This document shows, in pieces, positions 17,762 to 25,666 of a stretch of 40,040 nt of DNA. How positions within the stretch are numbered: the stretch's first letter is position 1; every line of letters begins with the position of its first letter. This DNA comes from Paraburkholderia sp. LEh10. Its GTDB lineage: Bacteria; Pseudomonadota; Gammaproteobacteria; Burkholderiales; Burkholderiaceae. Under the pieces are notes generated by a model that was not told where the DNA came from, ran no database searches, and saw nothing but the letters and a program-made list of their open reading frames with translations. A program made the translations under genes and the position numbers. The stretch covers positions 1-40,040 of the forward strand of contig NZ_JAGIPX010000069.1 in assembly GCF_017814945.1 (NCBI RefSeq). The letters run 5' to 3'.

Positions 17762-17774
17762 GAGAAACGAAGTC

Positions 17775-18983
17775 ATGGATCTGAACTTCACCCCCGAGGA
17801 GGAAGCCTTTCGCGAGCGCGTCGTGCGTTTCCTGAAGGAAAAACTGCCTGCGCGACTTTCCGACAAAGTTCGCGGCGGCTTGCGCCTCACGCGCGGCGAC
17901 ATGGCCGAATGGCACGCGATCCTGAACGAACAGGGCTGGCTCGCGAATCACTGGCCCGAGCAATATGGCGGCCCCGGCTGGAACGCCGTGCAGAAGTTCA
18001 TCTTCGAGAACGAATGCGCGCTGGCGGGCGCGCCGCGCATCGTGCCGTTCGGCGTGAACATGCTGGGGCCCGTGCTCATCAAGTACGGCAACGAAGCGCA
18101 GAAGCGCTACTGGCTGCCGCGCATACTCGATGGCTCGGACTGGTGGTGCCAGGGCTATTCGGAGCCGGGTTCGGGTTCCGACCTCGCGTCCGTGAAGACG
18201 AGCGCGGTGCGCGGCATCGATGCGCAAGGCGAGCACTACATCGTCAACGGCCAGAAGACGTGGACCACGCTCGGCCAGCACGCGAACATGATCTTCTGCC
18301 TCGTGCGCACGGCAACCGATGTGCGCAAGCAGGAGGGCATCAGCTTCCTGCTCGTGGACATGAACTCGCCAGGCGTCGAAGTGCGTCCGATCATCACGCT
18401 CGAAGGCGAGCACGAAATCAACGAAGTGTTCTTCACGGATGTGCGCGTGCCGGCGGCGAATCTCGTCGGGGAAGAGAACAAGGGCTGGACGGTCGCGAAA
18501 TATCTGTTGACCTACGAGCGCACGAACATCGCGGGCGTCGGGTTCTCCGTCGCGGCGTTGGAGCGTTTGCGCCGGGTCGCGGCGAAGGTGACGCGCAACG
18601 GCCGTCCGCTTGCCGACGATCCGTTCTTTGCGGCTCGCCTCGCACGCGTCGAAATCGACCTGGAAAACATGAAGACGACCAACCTGCGCGTGATCGCCGC
18701 AGTAGCGGGCGGCGGCGTGCCGGGTGCGGAAAGCTCGATGCTCAAGATTCGCGGCACCGAGATTCGCCAGGAGCTTTCGTCGCTGATGCGGCGCGCGATG
18801 GGCCCCTATGCGCAGCCGTTCATCGAGGAAGCGCTGCACGAGGGCCATGACGACGCGCCCATCGGTCCAGAGGAAGCTGCAAGCGCCGCCGCGCTCTACT
18901 TCAACAACCGCAAGCTGTCGATCTTCGGCGGCTCCAACGAAATCCAGAAGAACATCATCTCGAAGATGATCCTGGGACTGTAA
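17775..18983 (+). CDS. Acyl-CoA dehydrogenase (PimC-like large subunit)
   Basis: 402-residue FAD-dependent acyl-CoA dehydrogenase. It has the N-terminal helical domain (MDLNFTPEEEAFRERVVRFL), the middle beta domain with GYSEPGSGSDLAS and NGQKTWTTLGQHA, and the C-terminal domain with LTYERTNIAG (candidate catalytic Glu) and FGGSNEIQKNIISKMILGL. The start at 17775 lies 13 bases after the thiolase stop. Immediate pairing with a second, smaller acyl-CoA dehydrogenase is the arrangement of pimC/pimD, whose products are thought to act together on pimeloyl-CoA. The assignment to dicarboxylyl-CoA is by gene order only. Confidence 0.88.
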   Translation: MDLNFTPEEEAFRERVVRFLKEKLPARLSDKVRGGLRLTRGDMAEWHAILNEQGWLANHWPEQYGGPGWNAVQKFIFENECALAGAPRIVPFGVNMLGPVLIKYGNEAQKRYWLPRILDGSDWWCQGYSEPGSGSDLASVKTSAVRGIDAQGEHYIVNGQKTWTTLGQHANMIFCLVRTATDVRKQEGISFLLVDMNSPGVEVRPIITLEGEHEINEVFFTDVRVPAANLVGEENKGWTVAKYLLTYERTNIAGVGFSVAALERLRRVAAKVTRNGRPLADDPFFAARLARVEIDLENMKTTNLRVIAAVAGGGVPGAESSMLKIRGTEIRQELSSLMRRAMGPYAQPFIEEALHEGHDDAPIGPEEAASAAALYFNNRKLSIFGGSNEIQKNIISKMILGL

Positions 18984-18993
18984 GAGGATCGCG

Positions 18994-20124
18994 ATGAATT
19001 TCCAGCATACAGAAGACCGCCGCATGCTGGCGGATACGCTGAACCGGTTCGTGAACGAGCAATACGGATTCGCGACGCGTGACGCGCTCGCGCGCAGCGA
19101 CTCGGGCTTCAGCCGTGAACTGTGGGTCCGCTTTGCGGAACTGGGCGTCGTCGGCGCGCTTTTCGACGAGGCCGATGGCGGCTTCGGCGGAGCGGGCTTC
19201 GATATCGCCGTCGTCTTCGAGAGCCTCGGCCGTGGCCTCGTGGTCGAGCCGTTGCTGGGCGCGCTGGTGGTCGGACGCGCGCTGGCCCACGCAGGCAGCG
19301 ATGCACAGAAGGCAATCATCGCGAGCCTGATCGAAGGTCACGTCGCAGCGGCGCTCGCTCACGACGAACCCGGCTCGCACTACGAAATGACGAGGGTGTC
19401 GACGCGCGCCGCGCGCGGCTCGAACGGTTGGGTGCTGACGGGGGCCAAGACCGTCGTCCAGCAGGGCGCCGAGGCCGACTATTTCCTAGTCTCGGCGCGT
19501 ACGAGCGGTGCGGGCGACGCCGAGGACGGAATCTCGCTCTTCGTCGTCCCGCGCGAGACGCCGGGCCTCAGTGTGCGCGGCTATCGGAAGATCGATGGCG
19601 GACGGGCCGCTGAAATCAGCCTGAACGAAGTATGTGTCGCCGCCGATGCGTTGCTCGGCCAACAGGACGCGGGATTCGCGACGCTCGAATACAGCATCGG
19701 CGCCGGCGTGCTCGCGTTGTGCGCGGAGGCACTGGGCGCGATGGAGGTGGCGAAGGAGTACACGCTCGACTATCTGCGCACGCGCAAGCAGTTCGGTGTC
19801 GCGATCGGCAGCTTCCAGGCGCTGCAGCACCGCATGGCTGACCTGCTGCTGGAGATCGAGCAGGCTCGTTCGGCCGTCATCAATGCCGCCGCCGCGCTCG
19901 GCGCGGGCCGTGTTGCGCGCGAACGCGCGCTGTCAGCGGCGAAGTACACGATCGGACGCATCGGCGCCCGGGTCGCCGAGGAGTGCATCCAGATGCACGG
20001 CGGCATCGGCATGACGTGGGAGCTGCCGCTTGCGCACTATGCGAAGCGCCTTGTCATGATCGACCATCAGCTCGGCGACGAGGACCACCATCTCGATCGC
20101 TACATCGCCCTGGGCAGGAGCTAA
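18994..20124 (+). CDS. Acyl-CoA dehydrogenase (PimD-like small subunit)
   Basis: 376-residue acyl-CoA dehydrogenase, diverged from its neighbour. The family outline is clear (ELWVRFAELGVVGALFDEAD; EPGSHYE; GWVLTGAKTVV; TRKQFGVAIGSFQALQHRMA; CIQMHGGIGMTWELPLAHY). The middle-domain substrate motif is less conserved than in the preceding gene, as is usual for the second member of such pairs. The ribosome site GAGG precedes ATG 18994, 10 bases after the previous stop. Probably forms a heteromer with the 17775-18983 product (inference). Confidence 0.86.
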   Translation: MNFQHTEDRRMLADTLNRFVNEQYGFATRDALARSDSGFSRELWVRFAELGVVGALFDEADGGFGGAGFDIAVVFESLGRGLVVEPLLGALVVGRALAHAGSDAQKAIIASLIEGHVAAALAHDEPGSHYEMTRVSTRAARGSNGWVLTGAKTVVQQGAEADYFLVSARTSGAGDAEDGISLFVVPRETPGLSVRGYRKIDGGRAAEISLNEVCVAADALLGQQDAGFATLEYSIGAGVLALCAEALGAMEVAKEYTLDYLRTRKQFGVAIGSFQALQHRMADLLLEIEQARSAVINAAAALGAGRVARERALSAAKYTIGRIGARVAEECIQMHGGIGMTWELPLAHYAKRLVMIDHQLGDEDHHLDRYIALGRS

Positions 20125-20128
20125 CGCG

Positions 20129-20941
20129 ATGAACGAACCCATCCTTGCGCATCGCGACGGCGCGGTGCAGGTGCTGTCCTTCAACAACCCCACGGCGCGC
20201 AATGCGCTTACTGCCGAGGTGTACCAGGCTCTGCCGGCTGCGCTCGAAGCGGCGCAGAACGATCCTGAGGTCGGCGCGATCGTGCTGACGGGCGTGGGCA
20301 GCGCATTTTGCGCAGGCGGCGATCTGAACCGCCTTGCACAGCGCCGCGCAATGCCCCCGGCCGAGCGCCGCGCGGGCATCGAAAGCCTGCACGCGTTGAT
20401 TCGCGCAATCGGCGACTGCGGCAAGCCCGTGATCGCGGCAGTCGAGGGCGCGGCGGCGGGCGCGGGACTGTCGATCGCACTGGCGTGCGACATGCTGGTC
20501 GCCGCGCGCAATGCGTCGTTCTCGGTCGCGTACGTGAAGGTCGGGCTGTCGCCCGACGGCGGCGCGACCGCGTTCCTGTCCGAGTTCGTCTCGCGTCAAC
20601 TGCTGACCGAGTTGTGCATGACGGGCAAGCCTGTCACGGGAGAACGGATGCACGCGCTCGGTGTCGTGAATCGTCTCGTCGAGCAAGGCGGCGCGCTCGC
20701 GGAGGCCACCGCGATGGCGCAGGCGCTCGCAGCCGGTCCCGAGCGCGCGATCGCCCGGATCAAGAGTCTGTGCCGGCACGCCAATGAGAACTCCGTCGAC
20801 GCGCAACTGGACCTCGAAGCCCGGTACATGACGGAGTCGCTGGGTGACGACGAGGCGGCCGAAGGCATTGCCGCCTTCTTCGGCAAACGGCCCGCTGATT
20901 TCTCCGCGTTGCGTCGCGTGGCGGACGTGAATTCGCACTAG
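20129..20941 (+). CDS. Enoyl-CoA hydratase/isomerase family protein
   Basis: 270-residue crotonase-fold protein. Features: GSAFCAGGDLNRLAQ (CoA and oxyanion-hole region, about residues 57-72), VEGAAAGAGLSIALACDML (about 106-124) and VGLSPDGGATAFL. The usual second glutamate position in the GLSPDGG loop is Asp, as in PaaG/PaaB-like isomerases, so a hydratase or a delta-isomerase are both possible. It starts four bases after the upstream stop, so it is tightly coupled in the operon. It could hydrate or isomerise a dicarboxylic or branched enoyl-CoA that the fused enzyme does not take. Confidence 0.86.
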   Translation: MNEPILAHRDGAVQVLSFNNPTARNALTAEVYQALPAALEAAQNDPEVGAIVLTGVGSAFCAGGDLNRLAQRRAMPPAERRAGIESLHALIRAIGDCGKPVIAAVEGAAAGAGLSIALACDMLVAARNASFSVAYVKVGLSPDGGATAFLSEFVSRQLLTELCMTGKPVTGERMHALGVVNRLVEQGGALAEATAMAQALAAGPERAIARIKSLCRHANENSVDAQLDLEARYMTESLGDDEAAEGIAAFFGKRPADFSALRRVADVNSH

Positions 20942-20982
20942 ACGTGCATCCCGTCACCCTCCCTTGTCTTTCCGGAACTGCC

Positions 20983-22191
20983 ATGTCCAACCCGATTTCC
21001 TCATTGCCGCTCGCCGGCGTTCGCGTTCTCGATCTGTCCCGCGTGCTTGCCGGGCCCTGGTGCGCGATGGTGCTCGGCGATCTCGGCGCTGAAGTCATCA
21101 AGGTCGAGCATCCCAGGCGCGGCGACGACACGCGCGACTGGGGGATTCGCGTCGGCTCGACCGAAACGGCTTACTTCAACAGCGTCAACCGCAACAAGCG
21201 CTCGGTGTGCCTCGACCTGCAAACGGCCGAAGGACAGCGAATCGCCCGGGAGCTCGCGCAGCAGTGCGACGTCGTGATCCAGAACTTCAAGTTCGGTGGC
21301 GCGGAAAAGCTCGGCCTCGGCTACGACCGGCTCAAGGAAGGACGCGACGATCTGATCTACTGCTCGATCTCCGGCTACGACCGCCGCGGGCCGGAAGCGT
21401 CGCGTCCGGGTTACGACGTGGTCCTGCAGGGCGAAGCGGGGCTGATGGCGCTCAACGGAGAAGCCGATCAGCCGCCGCTCAAGTTCGGTGTGGCCGCTGT
21501 CGATCTGTTCACCGGGATGTACTCCGCCCAGGCTGTGCTCGCTGCGCTCTTCGAACGTCAGAAGACGGGCAAGGGGCGTCATGTCGAAATGGCGCTCTTC
21601 GATTGCGGACTGATGATCACCTCGTACTACGGGCTGGAGTCGATGCTCCTCGGCGAGGACCCGCCGCGCTACGGCAATGCGCATCCTTCCATCATGCCGT
21701 ACGGCGTGTACGACGCCGAGGATGGGCCGCTCGTCGTCGCGGTGGGCAACAACCGCCAGTACGAGCGCTTCTGTCGCGAAGTGGTGGAGCGCCCTGATCT
21801 CGTCGACGACGACCGGTTCCGCACCAACCTCGCGCGCACGGCCAACCGCGATGTGCTCGCGCCCGAACTCCGGCGCGAGATCGGCAAGCGCAAGCGCCAG
21901 GTGCTGCTCGAACGTATGACCCAGGCGGGCATTCCCTGTGGCGAAGTGCTCGGTCTTCACGAGGCGCTCACGTCGAAGCGCGCGGCCGACGCCGGTCTTC
22001 TGACGACTTACGCGCATCCCGAGGCAGGCACCACGCACGTGCTCGCTCCGCCGTACCGCTTCGACGGCGCTCGCCTGCCTGTGCGAAACACGCCGCCTCA
22101 ACTTGGGGAAGGCACGAACGATGTACTGCAGTCGATGCTTGGGCTTTCCGTGGAGCGACTCTCGCAACTGAAGGCTGAAGGCGTCGTTTGA
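20983..22191 (+). CDS. CaiB/BaiF family type III CoA-transferase
   Basis: 402-residue formyl-CoA transferase-like protein. The N-terminus (LPLAGVRVLDLSRVLAGPW, GDLGAEVIKVE) and YFNSVNRNKRSVCLDL are diagnostic. The catalytic aspartate is D145 in RPGYDVVLQGEAG. It exchanges CoA between a donor (often succinyl-CoA) and an acid. In this operon it probably activates the growth substrate, replacing the acid-CoA ligase (PimA) of the classical pim operon. Start MSNPISS at 20983 has CCGGA upstream; the open frame to 20944 is less likely. Confidence 0.9.
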   Translation: MSNPISSLPLAGVRVLDLSRVLAGPWCAMVLGDLGAEVIKVEHPRRGDDTRDWGIRVGSTETAYFNSVNRNKRSVCLDLQTAEGQRIARELAQQCDVVIQNFKFGGAEKLGLGYDRLKEGRDDLIYCSISGYDRRGPEASRPGYDVVLQGEAGLMALNGEADQPPLKFGVAAVDLFTGMYSAQAVLAALFERQKTGKGRHVEMALFDCGLMITSYYGLESMLLGEDPPRYGNAHPSIMPYGVYDAEDGPLVVAVGNNRQYERFCREVVERPDLVDDDRFRTNLARTANRDVLAPELRREIGKRKRQVLLERMTQAGIPCGEVLGLHEALTSKRAADAGLLTTYAHPEAGTTHVLAPPYRFDGARLPVRNTPPQLGEGTNDVLQSMLGLSVERLSQLKAEGVV

Positions 22192-22246
22192 CGCTGGCTT
22201 GCGACCCGTCATTGCATCCAGCAATTGCATCTAGTGGAGCCGTTCA

Positions 22247-23233
22247 ATGAGCCAGACCGCTTTTTCCAATGCCGTCACCGAGCTGTTCGGCATACGCCTG
22301 CCCATCGTCGCGGGCGGCCTGATGTGGCTCGCCGATGCGGACTATGTCGCCGCCGCGTCGCGCGCGGGCATCATCGGCTTCATCACCGCCGCGAGCTTTC
22401 CCGAGCCGCAGGCGCTGCGCGAGCAGATCCGCCGCTGCCGCGACCTGTGCGAAGGCGGCCCGTTCGGTGTCAACGTCTCGATGCTGCCGAAGCTCGTGCC
22501 CGGCGACAAGACGCGGGAAGTGTTCGAGCTGATCGTCGATGAAGGCGTGAAATTCGTCGAGACATCTGGACGCAATCCGGAGGAGTTCATGCCGCTGCTG
22601 AAACAGGCGGGCGTGAAGGTGCTCCACAAGGTGCCCGCCGTGCGGTTTGCAGTCAAGGCAGCCGCGATAGGCGTCGATGCCGTCGCGATCGTCGGCGCGG
22701 AATGCGGCGGACATCCGGGACTCGACATGGTGGGGTCGTTCGTCAATGCCGCGTGGGCCGAGAGCCATCTCGACATCCCTTACCTGATCGGCGGCGGCAT
22801 CGGCCGCGGCTCGCAACTCGCCGCGGCGCTCGCGATGGGCGCATCCGGCGTGGTCGTGGGCACGCGCTTCGCCGTGGCCGAGGAAATCTGGGCCCATGCC
22901 GATTACAAGCGCCGGCTGGTGGAAGCCGGACCGACGGATACGGACCTGTGCATGCAGACCGTGCGCAACACCGTGCGGACGCTGCGTAACGACACCACGG
23001 CCGCCGTGAAGGAGATCGAGGCACAGAACCCGGAGGTGACCATTCAGGACCTGATGCCGATGGTGTCCGGCAAGATCGGCCGCAACGCCTATGTCACGGG
23101 TGACTGGTCGAAGGGGCTGCTCGCAGCGGGGCAGTCGCTCGCGTTCATCGACCGTATCGAACCGCTTGCGGACATCGTGCGCCGCTTCGAAAGCGACATG
23201 CGGCAGGCGGTGTCGCGGCTGGCCATCAGCTGA
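22247..23233 (+). CDS. Nitronate monooxygenase / 2-nitropropane dioxygenase-like flavoprotein
   Basis: 328-residue FMN-binding TIM-barrel protein of the NMO/FabK family. Recognisable segments are LPIVAGGLMWLADADYVAAA, GFITAASFP, the GAECGGHPG turn, and the phosphate-binding YLIGGGIGRGSQLAAALAMG followed by GVVVGTRFA. Members oxidise alkyl nitronates such as propionate 3-nitronate, or act as enoyl-reductase-like enzymes. It sits 55 bases after the CoA-transferase and seems to be the last gene of the operon. Similar proteins are common in acyl-CoA operons of Burkholderia-type bacteria; their true substrate there is unclear. Confidence 0.85.
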   Translation: MSQTAFSNAVTELFGIRLPIVAGGLMWLADADYVAAASRAGIIGFITAASFPEPQALREQIRRCRDLCEGGPFGVNVSMLPKLVPGDKTREVFELIVDEGVKFVETSGRNPEEFMPLLKQAGVKVLHKVPAVRFAVKAAAIGVDAVAIVGAECGGHPGLDMVGSFVNAAWAESHLDIPYLIGGGIGRGSQLAAALAMGASGVVVGTRFAVAEEIWAHADYKRRLVEAGPTDTDLCMQTVRNTVRTLRNDTTAAVKEIEAQNPEVTIQDLMPMVSGKIGRNAYVTGDWSKGLLAAGQSLAFIDRIEPLADIVRRFESDMRQAVSRLAIS

Positions 23234-23242
23234 CCGGGTTCA

Positions 23243-23271
23243 CCGGCGCTGCATGGCCGTGCCGGCGCCGG
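23243..23271 (+). terminator. Hairpin after the beta-oxidation operon
   Basis: CCGGCGC (23243-23249) pairs with GCGCCGG (23265-23271), 10 bases after the flavoprotein stop. GC-rich stem, long loop, weak T content after it. Confidence 0.3.
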
Positions 23272-23371
23272 CGTTCATTCAGCAAGCGCGAGGAGAAGTT
23301 CGAGCGCGTAAGCATGACATCGCGCCCAATCAAACGAGAGCTGCACCAAGCAGCCCACTAGCAGTCGCATC

Positions 23372-23391
23372 GAAACGCCGGGGGGCGTTTC
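23372..23391. terminator. Strong hairpin upstream of the symporter pair
   Basis: Perfect 8-bp stem GAAACGCC/GGCGTTTC with a GGGG loop, in the 229-base gap between the flavoprotein gene and the DUF485 gene. It may terminate the upstream operon, or be a leader structure of the next transcript. No long T-run. Confidence 0.4.
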
Positions 23392-23462
23392 CGGGTGTCG
23401 TTGCCGGGAACGCGCCTTCCGTCATCGAAGACTTCAGAACACAACAGGCAGGAGACAGTCCC

Positions 23463-23780
23463 ATGCAGCAGGCCCACATCGATTCAATCAAGTCGAGCCC
23501 CGCGTACCGGCGGCTCATCGCATCACGTCGCCGCATCAGCTTCACGCTGACGGCGCTGATGATCGCCACCTACTACGGCTTTATCCTGTTCGTCGCCGTT
23601 GCGCCTCACTTGCTGGCCCGTCCGCTGTACGCGGGCGCGACGACGAGCGTCGGCATCATCGCGGGCGTCGGCATCATCGTGACCGCGATCGGGATGACGG
23701 GCTGGTACGTCCGCCACGCGAACCGCACGCTCGATCCGTCGATGAGCGCGCTTCTCGCCAACGCACGCAAAGGAGACTAA
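23463..23780 (+). CDS. DUF485 family small membrane protein (YjcH-like)
   Basis: 105-residue inner-membrane protein with two transmembrane helices (about 27-50 and 62-84) and the DUF485 signature (SPAYRRLIASRRRISFTLTA). It is almost always encoded just before an acetate-type sodium:solute symporter, as here (three bases before it). Role as an accessory subunit is inferred from this pairing. Start MQQAHID at 23463; the frame open from 23091 is not credible as protein. Confidence 0.88.
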   Translation: MQQAHIDSIKSSPAYRRLIASRRRISFTLTALMIATYYGFILFVAVAPHLLARPLYAGATTSVGIIAGVGIIVTAIGMTGWYVRHANRTLDPSMSALLANARKGD

Positions 23781-23783
23781 GCG

Positions 23784-25469
23784 ATGAAACCCGTTCGCTC
23801 ACTCGCCTGCGCGAGCTTTGCATCGATGGCTGCGCTCGCACACGCATCCGGCGTCGAAGGGCCGGTGCCGGATCATGTCGCGTTGAATCCCGTCGCGATC
23901 GGCATGTTCCTGCTGTTCGTGCTCGTCACGCTCGGCATTACGCGCTGGGCTTCGCGCAGGACGCGCACGACAAAGGACTTCTATAGCGCCGGCGGCGGCA
24001 TCTCCGGCTTTCAGAACGGACTCGCGATCGCCGGGGACTATATGTCCGCGGCGTCGTTCCTGGGCCTCTCCGGCATGGTGTTCATGTTCGGATTCGATGG
24101 GCTGATCTATTCGATCGGCTTTCTGGTCGGCTGGCCGTTTGTGATGTTCCTGCTCGCCGAACCGTTACGCAATCTCGGCAAATTCACCTTTGTCGATGTC
24201 GTCGCCTATCGTTTCGAGCAGGCGCCCATTCGCCTCATGACGGCCAGCACGTCGCTCGTCGTCGTGATCTTTTATCTCGTCGTGCAGATGGTCGGCGCGG
24301 GCAAGCTGATCCAGTTGTTGTTCGGCTTGCAGTACTGGGTTGCGGAAGTGATCGTCGGCGCGTTGATGGTGATCTATGTGTTCTTCGGGGGCATGACGGC
24401 GACCACCTGGGTGCAGATCATCAAGGCCGTGCTGCTGCTGTGCGGTGCGACGTTCATGGCCGTGACCGCGCTCGCGCAATTCGGCTTTAGTCCCGAGGAG
24501 ATGTTCCGGCGCGCCGTCGACGTTCATCCCGGCGCGCTCAGCATCATGGGCCCCGGCAAGCTGCTGAAGGACCCGTTCAATGCACTTTCGCTGGGTATCG
24601 CGCTGATGTTCGGCACGGCAGGGTTCCCGCATATCCTGATGCGCTTCTTCACGGTGCCGAGCGCGAAGGAAGCACGCAAGTCCGTGTTCGTCGCGACGGG
24701 ATTCATCGGGTACTTCTATCTGCTGACTTTCATCATCGGCTTCTCAGCGATTGCCCTGCTCGCCCAGCATCCCGAGTTCTTCAAGATGACAGCCGGCGGC
24801 CATTTCAATCTCACGCACGACCTGCTCGGCGGCTCGAACATGGTCGCCGTCAAGCTGGCGCAGGCGGTGGGCGGCAACCTGTTCTACGGCTTCATCGCCG
24901 CCGTGACTTTCGCGACGATCCTCGCGGTGGTGGCGGGTCTCACGCTGTCGGGCGCGACCACCGTTTCGCACGATCTTTACGCCTGCTGGCTCGCTCGCGG
25001 CAACGCGAACGAAGCGCGCGAAATGCGCATGTCGCGCTATGCGACGCTGACGCTGAGCGTCGTCGCGATCGGGCTTGGGATCCTCTTCGAGCACGTCAAT
25101 GTCGCGTTCCTCGTCGGTCTCGTCGCAGCCGTCGCGGCGAGTGCGAATTTTCCGGTGCTGGTGTCGTCGATTTTCTGGCGCGGCATGACGACACGCGGCG
25201 CTGTCGTGGGCGGCAGTCTGGGGCTGATTTCCTCGGTGCTGCTGACGCTGTTGTCGAAATCGGTGTGGGTCGACGTGCTGCATCAGGCACACGCGCCCGT
25301 GTTCCTCGACAACCCCGCGCTCGTGTCAGTGCCGCTCGCGTTTGCGGGCATCTGGGTCGGCTCGCTGCTGGATCGCAGCGCCCGTGCGCGGCGAGAGCGG
25401 GATGCGTTCGCGCTGCAGGAGTTCTATGGGCAGACGGGCACGCTGTCGATGAAGGCAGTCGATCATTGA
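23784..25469 (+). CDS. actP: Cation/acetate symporter ActP-like
   Basis: 561-residue sodium:solute symporter with about 13-14 transmembrane helices and an N-terminal signal-like segment (MKPVRSLACASFASMAALAHA). Motifs closely resemble ActP: TKDFYSAGGGISGFQNGLAIAG, DYMSAASFLGLSG, DGLIYSIGFLVGWP and MVGAGKLIQLLFGLQYW. It imports acetate or other short monocarboxylates. Next to the beta-oxidation operon it may supply its substrate or recapture short acids, though hairpins between them suggest separate transcription. Gene name is by similarity; substrate not proven. Confidence 0.88.
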   Translation: MKPVRSLACASFASMAALAHASGVEGPVPDHVALNPVAIGMFLLFVLVTLGITRWASRRTRTTKDFYSAGGGISGFQNGLAIAGDYMSAASFLGLSGMVFMFGFDGLIYSIGFLVGWPFVMFLLAEPLRNLGKFTFVDVVAYRFEQAPIRLMTASTSLVVVIFYLVVQMVGAGKLIQLLFGLQYWVAEVIVGALMVIYVFFGGMTATTWVQIIKAVLLLCGATFMAVTALAQFGFSPEEMFRRAVDVHPGALSIMGPGKLLKDPFNALSLGIALMFGTAGFPHILMRFFTVPSAKEARKSVFVATGFIGYFYLLTFIIGFSAIALLAQHPEFFKMTAGGHFNLTHDLLGGSNMVAVKLAQAVGGNLFYGFIAAVTFATILAVVAGLTLSGATTVSHDLYACWLARGNANEAREMRMSRYATLTLSVVAIGLGILFEHVNVAFLVGLVAAVAASANFPVLVSSIFWRGMTTRGAVVGGSLGLISSVLLTLLSKSVWVDVLHQAHAPVFLDNPALVSVPLAFAGIWVGSLLDRSARARRERDAFALQEFYGQTGTLSMKAVDH

Positions 25470-25611
25470 AGGACGACGACAACCCGTGCTGTTGCGAACG
25501 TGGGCGACCTACGAAAAATTGCACGCGCCCAGATTGAATGGATGGAACCGCAAGCGCAGCAATGACGCGGCGGGCGCACAGGCCGAATGAGCGCTTTTGA
25601 ACCGCAATGAA

Positions 25612-25647
25612 AACGCCTGCCGCGCTGAAACGCGCGTGCAGGCGTAT
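25612..25647. terminator. Bidirectional terminator between convergent genes
   Basis: ACGCCTGC/GCAGGCGT stem extended inside by CGCGC/GCGCG around a TGAAA-type loop. On the minus strand the stem is followed by GTTTTC. It lies between the ActP stop (25469) and the phosphoesterase stop (25667), serving both directions. Confidence 0.65.
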
Positions 25648-25666
25648 TCATGTGTACCGGATCGCG

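Noticed and set aside
15662..17902. 746-codon antisense open frame across the hydratase/dehydrogenase and thiolase genes
   Set aside because: Arg/His/Asp-rich shadow of high-GC coding DNA; no family features.
17706..19319. 537-codon antisense frame over the acyl-CoA dehydrogenases
   Set aside because: Shadow of two well-supported genes.
23091..23780. 229-residue extension of the DUF485 protein
   Set aside because: The first ~124 codons overlap the flavoprotein gene and a hairpin region; the DUF485 domain begins at 23463.
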